Assembly (NCBI GenBank): GCA_014584575.1
Contig: JACTMP010000017.1
Location: 1-64,000, forward strand
Length of the DNA stretch: 64,000 bases
Origin: Chloroflexota bacterium
Lineage (GTDB): Bacteria; Chloroflexota; Anaerolineae; Promineifilales; Promineifilaceae
Direction: 5' to 3'
Shown: positions 34,244 to 41,175 of the stretch, in pieces
Position numbering within the stretch: the stretch's first letter is position 1
Layout of the letters: every line of letters starts with the position of its first letter
Position numbers and translations under genes: made by a program
The notes under the pieces: generated by a model
Databases searched by the model: none
The model's input: the letters and a program-made list of their open reading frames with translations, nothing else
Told to the model about the DNA's origin: nothing

Positions 34244-35197
34244 CTACCCCGACAACCGCCATAAATCCTGTACGAGGAACGTTTGAAAATCGGCAATCTG
34301 TTCTTGTAATCGTTGGTTGGCGATCATTTCTGGCCGGGGATCCACATAATACACACCATCCAGGCTATTCAAGGCAACAGTGTAGCCTAAAAAGTGGTTG
34401 CTTTTGAAAGTGGAATTGACGCCAAAAATGCTCTTTCCCTTTACGGCTCGTTGTACATCGTGCAAAAAAATGGCAACAACAGGAACTTCTCTGCCAAGCA
34501 ATTTGGTTAAGAGGAACTTATCCAGAAAAATCTTATCAATCCGGTCTTTGCTGGTGGTTTTGACAGAACCAACAATTTCGGTAAGGTCAATAAAGCCAGA
34601 TTCGGCCGTAACAAGAGCTTTATTCCTGGAGAAAACCAGATCCAATTCATAAGGCATTACCTGATCTGGATAACCCGGAATGGGTATTTTGATGGTTCGT
34701 GGCTCACATTCCAAACCGACTTCTTGAATGATCAGCTTGATCAATGTTTCAAAAAGCTGCCCAATGCGCTTGCGCGATTGATTGGGATTCCTAAATGAAT
34801 CGCCAATACTGCCAATGGATTGCTGAATGGTATAGACGACCTTGTTGATTTCGTTGGCAGCGATATAAGCCTGGGCGCTTTTTCGCCCGGCGACAACATC
34901 TTCATATTGTCTGACATCGGCCAAAAACGCCATGAACCTGGCAAACGCCAACTCAAATTCATGGGATGACTCCATGAACAAGTTGGTATTCAATGGGCGC
35001 GTGACTCTGTAGCCATACAGTTCGTCATATTGATAAAAAATGTAGTTGTTATGCGTGGGCGAGATGATCCGGGTTGGCTGCGTCCTGCTAACAAGTTCTA
35101 AAAAGGTTTGGCTGATGTGGGCATACTCAGCCAACGTAGTAAAAGCCGTTTTGTCTTGAACACTAACCTGCAAATCGTGTAAGGTCACGGCCGTCAT
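34244..35197 (-). CDS. Type II restriction endonuclease (by context)
   Basis: 317 residues. Assigned because its ATG overlaps the TGA of the methyltransferase gene. A PD-(D/E)xK-like core may be PYELDLVFSRNKALVTAESG, with the later K in GSVKTTSKDRIDKIFLDKFL; KTTSKDR is common in such enzymes. The rest (FYQYDELYGYRVTRPLNTNL and others) fits no family I can name. It is more AT-rich than its neighbours, as is the methyltransferase, which suggests acquisition as a unit. Confidence 0.75.
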   Translation of the reverse strand: MTAVTLHDLQVSVQDKTAFTTLAEYAHISQTFLELVSRTQPTRIISPTHNNYIFYQYDELYGYRVTRPLNTNLFMESSHEFELAFARFMAFLADVRQYEDVVAGRKSAQAYIAANEINKVVYTIQQSIGSIGDSFRNPNQSRKRIGQLFETLIKLIIQEVGLECEPRTIKIPIPGYPDQVMPYELDLVFSRNKALVTAESGFIDLTEIVGSVKTTSKDRIDKIFLDKFLLTKLLGREVPVVAIFLHDVQRAVKGKSIFGVNSTFKSNHFLGYTVALNSLDGVYYVDPRPEMIANQRLQEQIADFQTFLVQDLWRLSG

Positions 35198-36216
35198 CGA
35201 ATGGATTTCCTTCTTTCGGCATTATCCAGGTCATATTGAATCCACTTTTCAACCGGCCATTCCTCTACCAACTCAATCCGCTGCGCCGCCCATTGGCTGT
35301 ATTCCGGGGAAATATCGCAGCCCTTCCACCTACGGCGCAGTTGTTCAGCGACTACGGCCGTCGTCCCTGAGCCCAGAAACGGGTCAACAATCAAGTCGCC
35401 AACATTTGATGACGCTAAAACCAGCTTTCGCAATAACTCTTCCGGCTTCTGCGTAGGGTGCGGTGTCTTTTCGTGCATCCCATTACACGTTGTGGGTATT
35501 TCAATCACATCTCTGGGTTTGGCCCCCTTTGGGTGCGGCCGCCACAACCTGTTTTTATCGTCATTTCCTCGCCCATACTGGCTGGTTTCCGCCTGAGGGT
35601 GATCAGGGTATTTCAAGGTGTGATTGCCATAGGGAATACGCACATCATCCACATTAAATGTAAACTTTCTGCTTTTGCGGAAATGGAGAATGCTCTCGTG
35701 TGAACGGCCCCAATCGGAACCAAGATTGGCCTTGTTCTTGTAATGCCAGACCAGCCACCGACAACCCTCAAAATAACGCAAGGCAGGCAACTTTATATCG
35801 GCCAAAATCTCTGAGAAGCCACAAATGTAAAGTGTGCCGTCTGGTTTTAGAACCCGCGCGGCCTGTTCTATCCACTGCAATGACCATTGCACATATTGTT
35901 CTTGCGACTGAAATGTATCCCACTCGGCCTTTTTGATGTTGTAAGGCGGGTCGGCAAAAACAAGGTCTACCGAATCACTATCCAGGGAAGAAAGCCAGGT
36001 GACCGCATCTCCAAGCCATATCTCACCATCTGGATGTTTGTAATACAACTCAGGCGAATCCAGGTTGATGTGTAACGGATCAACATCTACAAAAACACCT
36101 TTGTGCATGGGTTGACCAAAAAATAAGGGGATGTTTTTATGGCGCATGTAGTCTGTTCTAGGCTCTTGGACAGTCAATTTCTCATCTGGTACAGCCTCGT
36201 CAAACTCGTCTTTCAT
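35194..36216 (-). CDS. Type II DNA methyltransferase (N4-cytosine or N6-adenine, beta class)
   Basis: 340 residues. The catalytic motif IV is DPPYN at residues 89-93 (VFADPPYNIKKAEWD), and the AdoMet motif I (DPFLGSGTTAVVAEQL) comes near residue 285, an order typical of the beta class of amino-methyltransferases. TPHPTQKPEELLRKLVLAS is motif X. The region between, about 120-270, should be the target recognition domain. Start ATG 36216 has GGAGA nine bases upstream. It modifies the site cut by the partner endonuclease, which is not predictable here. Confidence 0.92.
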   Translation of the reverse strand: MKDEFDEAVPDEKLTVQEPRTDYMRHKNIPLFFGQPMHKGVFVDVDPLHINLDSPELYYKHPDGEIWLGDAVTWLSSLDSDSVDLVFADPPYNIKKAEWDTFQSQEQYVQWSLQWIEQAARVLKPDGTLYICGFSEILADIKLPALRYFEGCRWLVWHYKNKANLGSDWGRSHESILHFRKSRKFTFNVDDVRIPYGNHTLKYPDHPQAETSQYGRGNDDKNRLWRPHPKGAKPRDVIEIPTTCNGMHEKTPHPTQKPEELLRKLVLASSNVGDLIVDPFLGSGTTAVVAEQLRRRWKGCDISPEYSQWAAQRIELVEEWPVEKWIQYDLDNAERRKSIR

Positions 36217-36267
36217 ATCGTTGGATCTCCGCTAAATGTATTTGATTTTAGAGGAGTAGAATTTATC

Positions 36268-36314
36268 GGTGAACGGATCAGTCACCGATTACCGTTCACC
36301 AATTACTGATTACC
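36268..36314. repeat. ATTACCG-word array between alaS and the R-M genes
   Basis: CGGTGAACGGATCAGTCACC then GATTACCGTTCACCAATTAC. GGTGAACGG and CCGTTCACC pair. It may end the alaS transcript. Confidence 0.75.
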
Positions 36315-36318
36315 TATT

Positions 36319-39021
36319 TCACTGCAAAGCCTGCTCCACCAGCCGGGGTACGATGGCCAGGGCTTCAGGCAGTTTGGCGGGGTCCTTGCCGCCGGCCTGG
36401 GCCATGTCGGGGCGGCCGCCGCCGCCACCACCGACTATTTTGGCGACTTCGCGCACGAGGTCGCCGGCTTTGAGGCCGCGGGCGATCAGGTCTTTGGTGA
36501 CGACGGCGACGATGAGCGGTTTACCATCGTACACCGCCCCAATGACGCCTACGGCCGTCTCGTTCCTCTCTCTAAACCGGTCAGCCAGGATACGCAGCCC
36601 ATCGCTGTCTACACCTTCGGCTACGGCCGTGACCACCCGCACTCCCGCCACCTCCTGCCCCTGCAACATCACCCGCTCAAATTGCACCGCCGCCAGTTTT
36701 TGTTGTAACTGTTCGATTTGTTTTTGCAGGGTACGGTTTTCATGTTGCAGCGCGTCCAGGCGGGTTTCCAGTTCGGCGACGGGTGTGTTTAGTTTGTGCG
36801 CCAGCCGATCCAGCACATCCAGCCGTTCGGCGATGAACTGCTGCGCCCCGCGCCCTGTTACCGCTTCCACACGGCGCACCCCGGCCGCCACCGCCCCTTC
36901 GCTGGTGAAACGGAACAGGCCGATGTCGTTGGTCTCGCTGACGTGCAGGCCGCCGCATAGTTCAAAGCTATACAGGTCGCCGTTTTTGCCAATCTGCACG
37001 GTGCGCACAATGTCGCCGTATTTTTCACCGAAGAGGGCCATCGCCCCGGCCTTGATCGCCTCTTTTTGGCCCATAAATTCGATATTGACCGGATAGTTTG
37101 CCAGGATGGCCTGGTTGATGTCCGCCTCAATTTGAGCCAGCGTTTCCCGGTTGACCGCTTCGCCATGCGAGAAGTCAAAACGGAGCCGGTCGGGGGCGAC
37201 GAGGGAACCTTGTTGAGTGACGTGTGTGCCCAGGTGGGCGCGTAGTTCACGGTGCAAGATGTGGGTGGCGGTGTGGTTGCGGCGGATGTCGCTGCGACGG
37301 CCGTTGTCCACTACCAACTGCACATACTCGCCGATGGCCGCACGGCCGTCTACCACTTGCCCCCCATGCACTACCAGTCCGTTTACCGGCTTTCGCACCT
37401 CATCCACGCGGAAGGTGAACTTGTCATGGCTGATATGGCCGGTGTCGCTGACTTCGCCGCCCGCTTCCACGTAAAAGGGAGTCACGGCCGTGACCAGTTC
37501 CACTTTATCGCCCACATTTACCTCATTCACCAGTTCACCATCTTTGATCAGCCCCACCAGTTCCGATTCCAGCCGGTAATCTTCGTAGGGGTTGTATTCC
37601 ACCCCTTCTTCCAGACCGGAAGCGATGAGTTGGGCGAGCAAACGGCCGTAGACGCCCGCATCCTGCGCATACCCCTTAAACGCACCGGATCCGCTGGCCC
37701 GCGCATGGGCTTCCCGCGCCGCCGCATAACCCGCTTCATCTACGGTCACATTCCAATCCTTAATTACGTCTTTGGTGATTTCCAGCGGCAGGCCATAGGT
37801 GGCGTACAGGCTGAAAGCGACCTCACCAGGAATGACGGCAGTTAAACCGCTTTCGTCCTTTTCGCGCAGGCTGGTGGCAATTTCATACAGGTGGATGAGG
37901 GCGTTATCCAGCGTGCGGGCGAAGCGTTCTTCTTCCTGGGTGAGGGTGTGCAGAATGTGATCACGGCGCTGGCGCAGTTCGGGATAAGCGTCGCCCATCT
38001 GGTCAATGTACACCTGGGCCACTTCGGCCAGGAAGGGCTGGTTGAAGCCAATGGAACGGCCGAAACGAGCCGCCCGGCGGATGATCATGCGTAGCACATA
38101 CCCGGCCCCATCCGGCCCCGGCCGTACCCCATCGCCGATAATGAAAGTGGCGGCACGGCCGTGATCGGCAATCACCCGGTAGCCCACGTATTTTTCGGCG
38201 CGCTGTTCAGCCGTGTCGCCCAATAATTCCTGCACCCGGTTCATGGCCGGGGTGAAGAGGTCATTGTCGTAATTAACCGGCGTTTGCTGCACCACGCTGG
38301 TCAGCCGTTCCAGCCCCATGCCGGTGTCCACACCTGGTTTGGGCAGCGGGGTGCGCGTACCGTCGGCCGCCTGGTCAAACTGCATAAAGACCAAATTCCA
38401 CACTTCCAGCCAGCGGTCACAATCATTGTCCAGCAGCACGGAGCAGTCGGGACGGCCGCAGGTACACGCTTCCGGCCCCCAGTCGTAATGCAGTTCGCTG
38501 GTGGGGCCGCAGGGGCCAATATCGCCCATCATCCAGAAATTGGTTTTGTCGCCCATACGCAGGATGTGGTCTTCCGGCGCGCCCACTTTGTCCCGCCAGA
38601 TGGCGTAGGCTTCGTCGTCGCCGGTATGCACGGTGAAGTACAGCTTTTCCGGCGGAATGCCACACACTTTGGTCATAAAGTCATAGGCGAAAAAGATGGC
38701 CCCTTCTTTGAAATAGTCGCCAAAGGAAAAGTTGCCGAGCATTTCAAAAAAGGTGTGATGGCGCGGCGAGGGGCCAACGTTTTCTAAATCGTTGTGTTTG
38801 CCCTGGACGCGCATACATTTTTGGGAGGTGGTGGCGCGGAGGTACGGCCGTTTCTCCTTCCCCAAAAACACATCCACAAACTGGTTCATGCCGGCGTTGG
38901 TAAAGAGCAGCGTGGGGTTATCATGCTGCGGCAACACGGCGCTGGGCACAATTTCGTGGTTCATTTCATTGAAGAATTCCAAAAACGCGGTGCGTATCTC
39001 GTTGCTGGTTGTGGGTCTCAT
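36319..39021 (-). CDS. alaS: Alanyl-tRNA synthetase
   Basis: Class II aminoacyl-tRNA synthetase of 900 residues, full length. Landmarks: the N-terminus RPTTSNEIRTAFLEFFNEMN, HDNPTLLFTNAGMNQFVDVF and TSQKCMRVQGKHNDLENVG in the catalytic core; GMGLERL (VDTGMGLERLTSV); the editing domain with NHTATHILHRELRAHLG and the zinc or water-binding CGGLHVSETNDIG; and the glycine-rich C-Ala end GGGGGGRPDMAQAGGKDP. Start ATG 39021. It is preceded by a leader with alanine codons and a terminator (39122-39256), which suggests control by charged tRNA-Ala. Ruv X and mltG lie downstream after inserted genes. Confidence 0.97.
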   Translation of the reverse strand: MRPTTSNEIRTAFLEFFNEMNHEIVPSAVLPQHDNPTLLFTNAGMNQFVDVFLGKEKRPYLRATTSQKCMRVQGKHNDLENVGPSPRHHTFFEMLGNFSFGDYFKEGAIFFAYDFMTKVCGIPPEKLYFTVHTGDDEAYAIWRDKVGAPEDHILRMGDKTNFWMMGDIGPCGPTSELHYDWGPEACTCGRPDCSVLLDNDCDRWLEVWNLVFMQFDQAADGTRTPLPKPGVDTGMGLERLTSVVQQTPVNYDNDLFTPAMNRVQELLGDTAEQRAEKYVGYRVIADHGRAATFIIGDGVRPGPDGAGYVLRMIIRRAARFGRSIGFNQPFLAEVAQVYIDQMGDAYPELRQRRDHILHTLTQEEERFARTLDNALIHLYEIATSLREKDESGLTAVIPGEVAFSLYATYGLPLEITKDVIKDWNVTVDEAGYAAAREAHARASGSGAFKGYAQDAGVYGRLLAQLIASGLEEGVEYNPYEDYRLESELVGLIKDGELVNEVNVGDKVELVTAVTPFYVEAGGEVSDTGHISHDKFTFRVDEVRKPVNGLVVHGGQVVDGRAAIGEYVQLVVDNGRRSDIRRNHTATHILHRELRAHLGTHVTQQGSLVAPDRLRFDFSHGEAVNRETLAQIEADINQAILANYPVNIEFMGQKEAIKAGAMALFGEKYGDIVRTVQIGKNGDLYSFELCGGLHVSETNDIGLFRFTSEGAVAAGVRRVEAVTGRGAQQFIAERLDVLDRLAHKLNTPVAELETRLDALQHENRTLQKQIEQLQQKLAAVQFERVMLQGQEVAGVRVVTAVAEGVDSDGLRILADRFRERNETAVGVIGAVYDGKPLIVAVVTKDLIARGLKAGDLVREVAKIVGGGGGGRPDMAQAGGKDPAKLPEALAIVPRLVEQALQ

Positions 39022-39033
39022 TTTTTAGTTCCT

Positions 39034-39102
39034 TGAGATTGGAGATTAGAGATTAGAGATTAGAGATTAGCGTCAATCGCCGATCTCTAATCTCCAATCC
39101 CC
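39034..39102. repeat. Snap-back array of GAGATTA words upstream of alaS
   Basis: TTGAGATTGGAGATTAGAGATT and further, loop CGTCAATCGC, then CGATCTCTAATCTCCAATCC. It lies between the terminator of the leader and the alaS start, so it is in the 5' UTR of the readthrough transcript. Confidence 0.85.
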
Positions 39103-39121
39103 AAAATTTTACCTTTTCAAC

Positions 39122-39156
39122 AAAAAACCGCCAGACCGGGGTACCAGTCTGGCGGT
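39122..39156 (-). terminator. Intrinsic terminator in the alaS leader (attenuator)
   Basis: On the minus strand ACCGCCAGAC (39156-39147), a 10-base loop TGGTACCCCG, and GTCTGGCGGT (39136-39127) form a 10-bp stem ending in a run of six T. It stands between a leader ORF and alaS. The left arm (39154-39145) can pair alternatively with 39209-39200 in the leader. Confidence 0.85.
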
Positions 39157-39184
39157 GTGGGCGGCCAGTTAAGTTGGGTATGAT

Positions 39185-39256
39185 TCAGGCAGCCGACGTC
39201 ACCAGACTGTTGGTCTGAGCGGCAGCGGCGGCGTTCATCACACAGTTTTGTTTCAT
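39185..39256 (-). CDS. Putative alaS leader peptide (23 residues, alanine-rich)
   Basis: ATG at 39256, TGA at 39187-39185. The first residues are MKQNCVMN, then five consecutive alanine codons (GCC GCC GCT GCC GCT, 39232-39218), then QTNSLVTSAA with two more alanine codons before the stop. Seven of 23 residues are Ala, just upstream of a terminator and of the alanyl-tRNA synthetase gene. There is no Shine-Dalgarno sequence, but the predicted promoter would start transcription at or next to the ATG, which would make it leaderless. I infer a sensor of charged tRNA-Ala through ribosome stalling. It is not a match to any leader I can name. Confidence 0.7.
   Translation of the reverse strand: MKQNCVMNAAAAAQTNSLVTSAA
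39203..39217 (-). promoter_or_regulatory. Pause hairpin and antiterminator segment of the alaS leader
   Basis: CAGAC-CAACA-GTCTG (39217-39203) can form a small hairpin right after the alanine codons. Its 3' part extended (39209-39200, CAGTCTGGTG) is complementary over 10 bp, one a G-U pair, to the left arm of the terminator (39154-39145). Confidence 0.65.
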
Positions 39257-39263
39257 GGGCGGG

Positions 39264-39292
39264 ATGGTAGCAGAGGGGGACGGCCGTGTCAA
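39264..39292 (-). promoter_or_regulatory. Sigma-70-like promoter of the alaS leader
   Basis: On the minus strand TTGACA (39292-39287), exactly 17 bases, TACCAT (39269-39264). The start point expected about seven bases on falls at the ATG of the leader ORF (39256). It overlaps one ACGGCCGT palindrome. Confidence 0.65.
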
Positions 39293-39330
39293 ACTCTATG
39301 CCACAAAAAAGAAACGACGAAACTCGCCAT

Positions 39331-39582
39331 TTAGACCGCAAGTGCAAACTTAAAAACAGGCACTTGCAGAATGGCCTCAGGTTGTAATTGTGGCAACTGA
39401 CGCCGCCGCTCAATCAAGGCTTCTAACTCCTCTAAAACTTCTGGTTTAAAGTATTCCTCACCACATTGCGGGCATTTTTCTACAGGTACATCTTCAATCA
39501 CAATCAGTTCATCCCCGTCCCACTCCTCAATCGTCGTCGTTGTTAATTCCAGTGGGATGTAATTGCAAATACCACATCTCAT
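39331..39582 (-). CDS. YgiT/MqsA-type zinc finger protein (antitoxin-like)
   Basis: About 83 residues. Two CxxC pairs (MRCGICNYIPLELTTTT and EKCPQCGEEYFKPEV) form the YgiT-type zinc finger seen in MqsA antitoxins, followed by a VLEELEALIERRRQ helix. No HTH follows, unlike full MqsA. Start ATG 39582 has AAGGTGAC upstream; ATG 39612 overlaps the partner gene. It lies four bases below the DUF4258 gene stop. The pair has the layout of a toxin-antitoxin system. Confidence 0.8.
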   Translation of the reverse strand: MRCGICNYIPLELTTTTIEEWDGDELIVIEDVPVEKCPQCGEEYFKPEVLEELEALIERRRQLPQLQPEAILQVPVFKFALAV

Positions 39583-39586
39583 TTTG

Positions 39587-39895
39587 TCACCTTTTCTTAC
39601 GTTTACGGTCATTTTCCCACAAGTGCGGATGTGGATAATAAAGCGTGTTTACCTGTAAAATATCCTCCACGATTTTGCAGGTCACATGAATGACATCGCC
39701 ATTGAACCGTTCTCCGGCAACAAGAAAACAGTCAAATCCCCAATCATCCACATGCGTTTCAATCACTTTGCCATTAGACACAGCATCTTTTACATCTTGA
39801 AGACGAATCTGCCGTGCCCGGCACTCATCTAAAGCATGACGAGTAAGACAGTACTTGTTGGTCTGTACCCGTTCTTGAATATCCCGTAAACTCAA
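39587..39895 (-). CDS. DUF4258 protein (toxin-like)
   Basis: 102 residues with the DUF4258 landmarks: LTRHALDECRARQI (conserved His near the N-terminus) and later VIHVTCKIVEDILQVNTLYY. DUF4258 proteins commonly pair with YgiT-type zinc finger proteins as candidate toxin-antitoxin modules. The start is TTG at 39895, with GGGAGG just upstream; no ATG is available in frame. Toxicity is inference from family and pairing. Confidence 0.8.
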   Translation of the reverse strand: MSLRDIQERVQTNKYCLTRHALDECRARQIRLQDVKDAVSNGKVIETHVDDWGFDCFLVAGERFNGDVIHVTCKIVEDILQVNTLYYPHPHLWENDRKRKKR

Positions 39896-40208
39896 GAGCC
39901 TCCCTTCATATCGTGATCATACAAGAAAGATGAGATTATTGACAAGGATGTGTCAGGGGCACCAGCAATTCTCAATTTGCCCGGCAGCGGCAGATAAATC
40001 TGCACCAACAAGAGGCAAAGCCGGCCTTCGCCGACTGGAACCCAGCCCACGCAGTGCCTGTCCTGAACCCAGTGAAGGATGGGCTTTGCCTCTTGTTGCC
40101 GCGATTTTAATCGCCGGGTAATGCCAAAATTAGAATTGCTGCCCCCTATATGTTTTTGTTTGCGGAAAGGAAGCGCATTGGCTAGACTTTGCATCGATTG
40201 AGGAGTTT
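39896..40208. other. Gap with a long inverted repeat upstream of the NusG-like gene
   Basis: About 310 bases without a gene. The main feature is the 17-bp perfect inverted repeat at 40006-40098. Further downstream, GCGATTTTAATCGCC is a short palindrome shared with the copy near 41041. Promoter elements for the NusG-like gene are probably in 40110-40195 but not clear. Confidence 0.6.
40006..40098. repeat. Inverted repeat element, copy A (CAACAAGAGGCAAAGCC arms)
   Basis: CAACAAGAGGCAAAGCC (40006-40022) pairs perfectly with GGCTTTGCCTCTTGTTG (40082-40098). Inside are CCCAGCCCAC and GGATGGGC words. A diverged copy lies at 40974-41060 on the other side of the NusG-like gene. Confidence 0.85.
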
Positions 40209-40757
40209 ATGGCAAACCATTGGTATGCTTTGCGCGTCAAGCCCCACAAAGAACGAGCCGTCTATCAATTATTGCAGGCGCAAGCCGAAACGATATTTTT
40301 CCCGACGGTGCGGGTGCAACCTGTGAATCCACGTGCGGCTAAAATACGGCCGTATTTCCCCGGCTATCTGTTTGTCCAGGTAGACCTGGATGTGGCCGGC
40401 CAACATGCCTTTAGCTGGCTGCCAGGCACACGCGGGCTGGTTGCTTTTGGCGATTTACCGGCGGTGGTGCCCGATAATTTGATAGCGGAATTGCGGCAGC
40501 GCCTGAACCAGATTGAAGCGGACGGTGGATTGGTCAACGGCCGTTACCAACCAGGCGACCGGGTGCGTATCATCGGCGGCCCTTTTGCCGGTTATGAAGC
40601 CATCTTTGATGCCCACCTGCCCGGCGCCGACCGGGTGCAGGTATTACTGGCCTTTTTAAGCCGCCACCCACAACCGGTAAAATTGCAGACAGGTCATATT
40701 GTCAAAGCCGATAACAATAACAAGAGAAAACATCCCACCACAGGCAAGAAACCGTGA
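40209..40757 (+). CDS. NusG-like transcription antitermination protein (RfaH/LoaP type)
   Basis: 182 residues. The NGN domain opens with ANHWYALRVKPHKERAVYQL and contains RPYFPGYLFVQVDLD and WLPGTRGLVAFGDLPAVVP. A KOW domain follows (YQPGDRVRIIGGPFAGYEAIF). The wording is that of NusG paralogs such as RfaH and LoaP, not housekeeping NusG, whose usual neighbours (secE, rplK) are absent. Such factors load on RNA polymerase to let it pass terminators in long polysaccharide or natural-product operons. Its target is not in this window. Start ATG 40209 with GAGGAG upstream. It is flanked by two copies of a repeat element. Confidence 0.88.
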   Translation: MANHWYALRVKPHKERAVYQLLQAQAETIFFPTVRVQPVNPRAAKIRPYFPGYLFVQVDLDVAGQHAFSWLPGTRGLVAFGDLPAVVPDNLIAELRQRLNQIEADGGLVNGRYQPGDRVRIIGGPFAGYEAIFDAHLPGADRVQVLLAFLSRHPQPVKLQTGHIVKADNNNKRKHPTTGKKP

Positions 40758-40762
40758 ACTCC

Positions 40763-40858
40763 TTATTTTTGCCGCCGCTGTTGTATGGCCGGAATGGTAG
40801 CAGCAGCAATCACCAGTAGAAACGCTATCCCCATCACCATCAGTCCAATTGGATCCAT
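40763..40858 (-). CDS. Small membrane protein, 31 residues
   Basis: MDPIGLMVMGIAFLLVIAAA followed by TIPAIQQRRQK: one membrane helix with a basic C-terminus. The ATG at 40858 has an AAAGGAGA ribosome site nine bases upstream, the best one in the neighbourhood. The longer frame to 40984 runs through repeat sequence. The family is not recognised. It is convergent with the NusG-like gene, five bases from its stop. Confidence 0.55.
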   Translation of the reverse strand: MDPIGLMVMGIAFLLVIAAATIPAIQQRRQK

Positions 40859-40973
40859 GTTGTCAAATCTCCTTTGCCAGATTGTGTCACAGTTGCTATT
40901 TGCCGCCAATTTTAGGCAGGGGATGACAGATGGGCAAACAGGGCGGGTGGCGGGCGAAGCGCCTGCCCAAAAC

Positions 40974-41060
40974 AGTCGGCGCAAGCCGACTAAATCCCGG
41001 TAGATACCAGCCCACGAAGGTGGGCTTTGCTACTTGTAGCCGCGATTTCAATCGCCGGAA
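40974..41060. repeat. Repeat element, copy B, downstream of the NusG-like gene
   Basis: AGTCGGC-GCAA-GCCGACT hairpin (40974-40991), then CCCACGAAGGTGGG hairpin, then GCTTTGCTACTTGTAGCCGC and GATTTCAATCGCCGG. The order and words match copy A (GGCTTTGCCTCTTGTTGCCG, then GCGATTTTAATCGCCGG). The 317-base gap 40859-41175 holds this and no gene. Confidence 0.8.
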
Positions 41061-41175
41061 ATTGAGTATGCAATCCCCCTAACGCCCGACCAGCCTTGTT
41101 AGACAATCATCTAACGTGCTGTTATAATGCTTGCAAACGGTTTTTGTCCACCACATATTCACAATAGGAGCAGCC

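Noticed and set aside
39122..39330. T-box riboswitch upstream of alaS
   Set aside because: Only TGGTACC in the terminator loop fits; there is no visible stem I, specifier loop or full T-box sequence, and the leader is short. The leader ORF with an Ala run explains the region better.
40921..41060. tRNA or small RNA gene, suggested by several hairpins
   Set aside because: The hairpins do not form a cloverleaf and the words recur at 40006-40120, so this is a repeat element.
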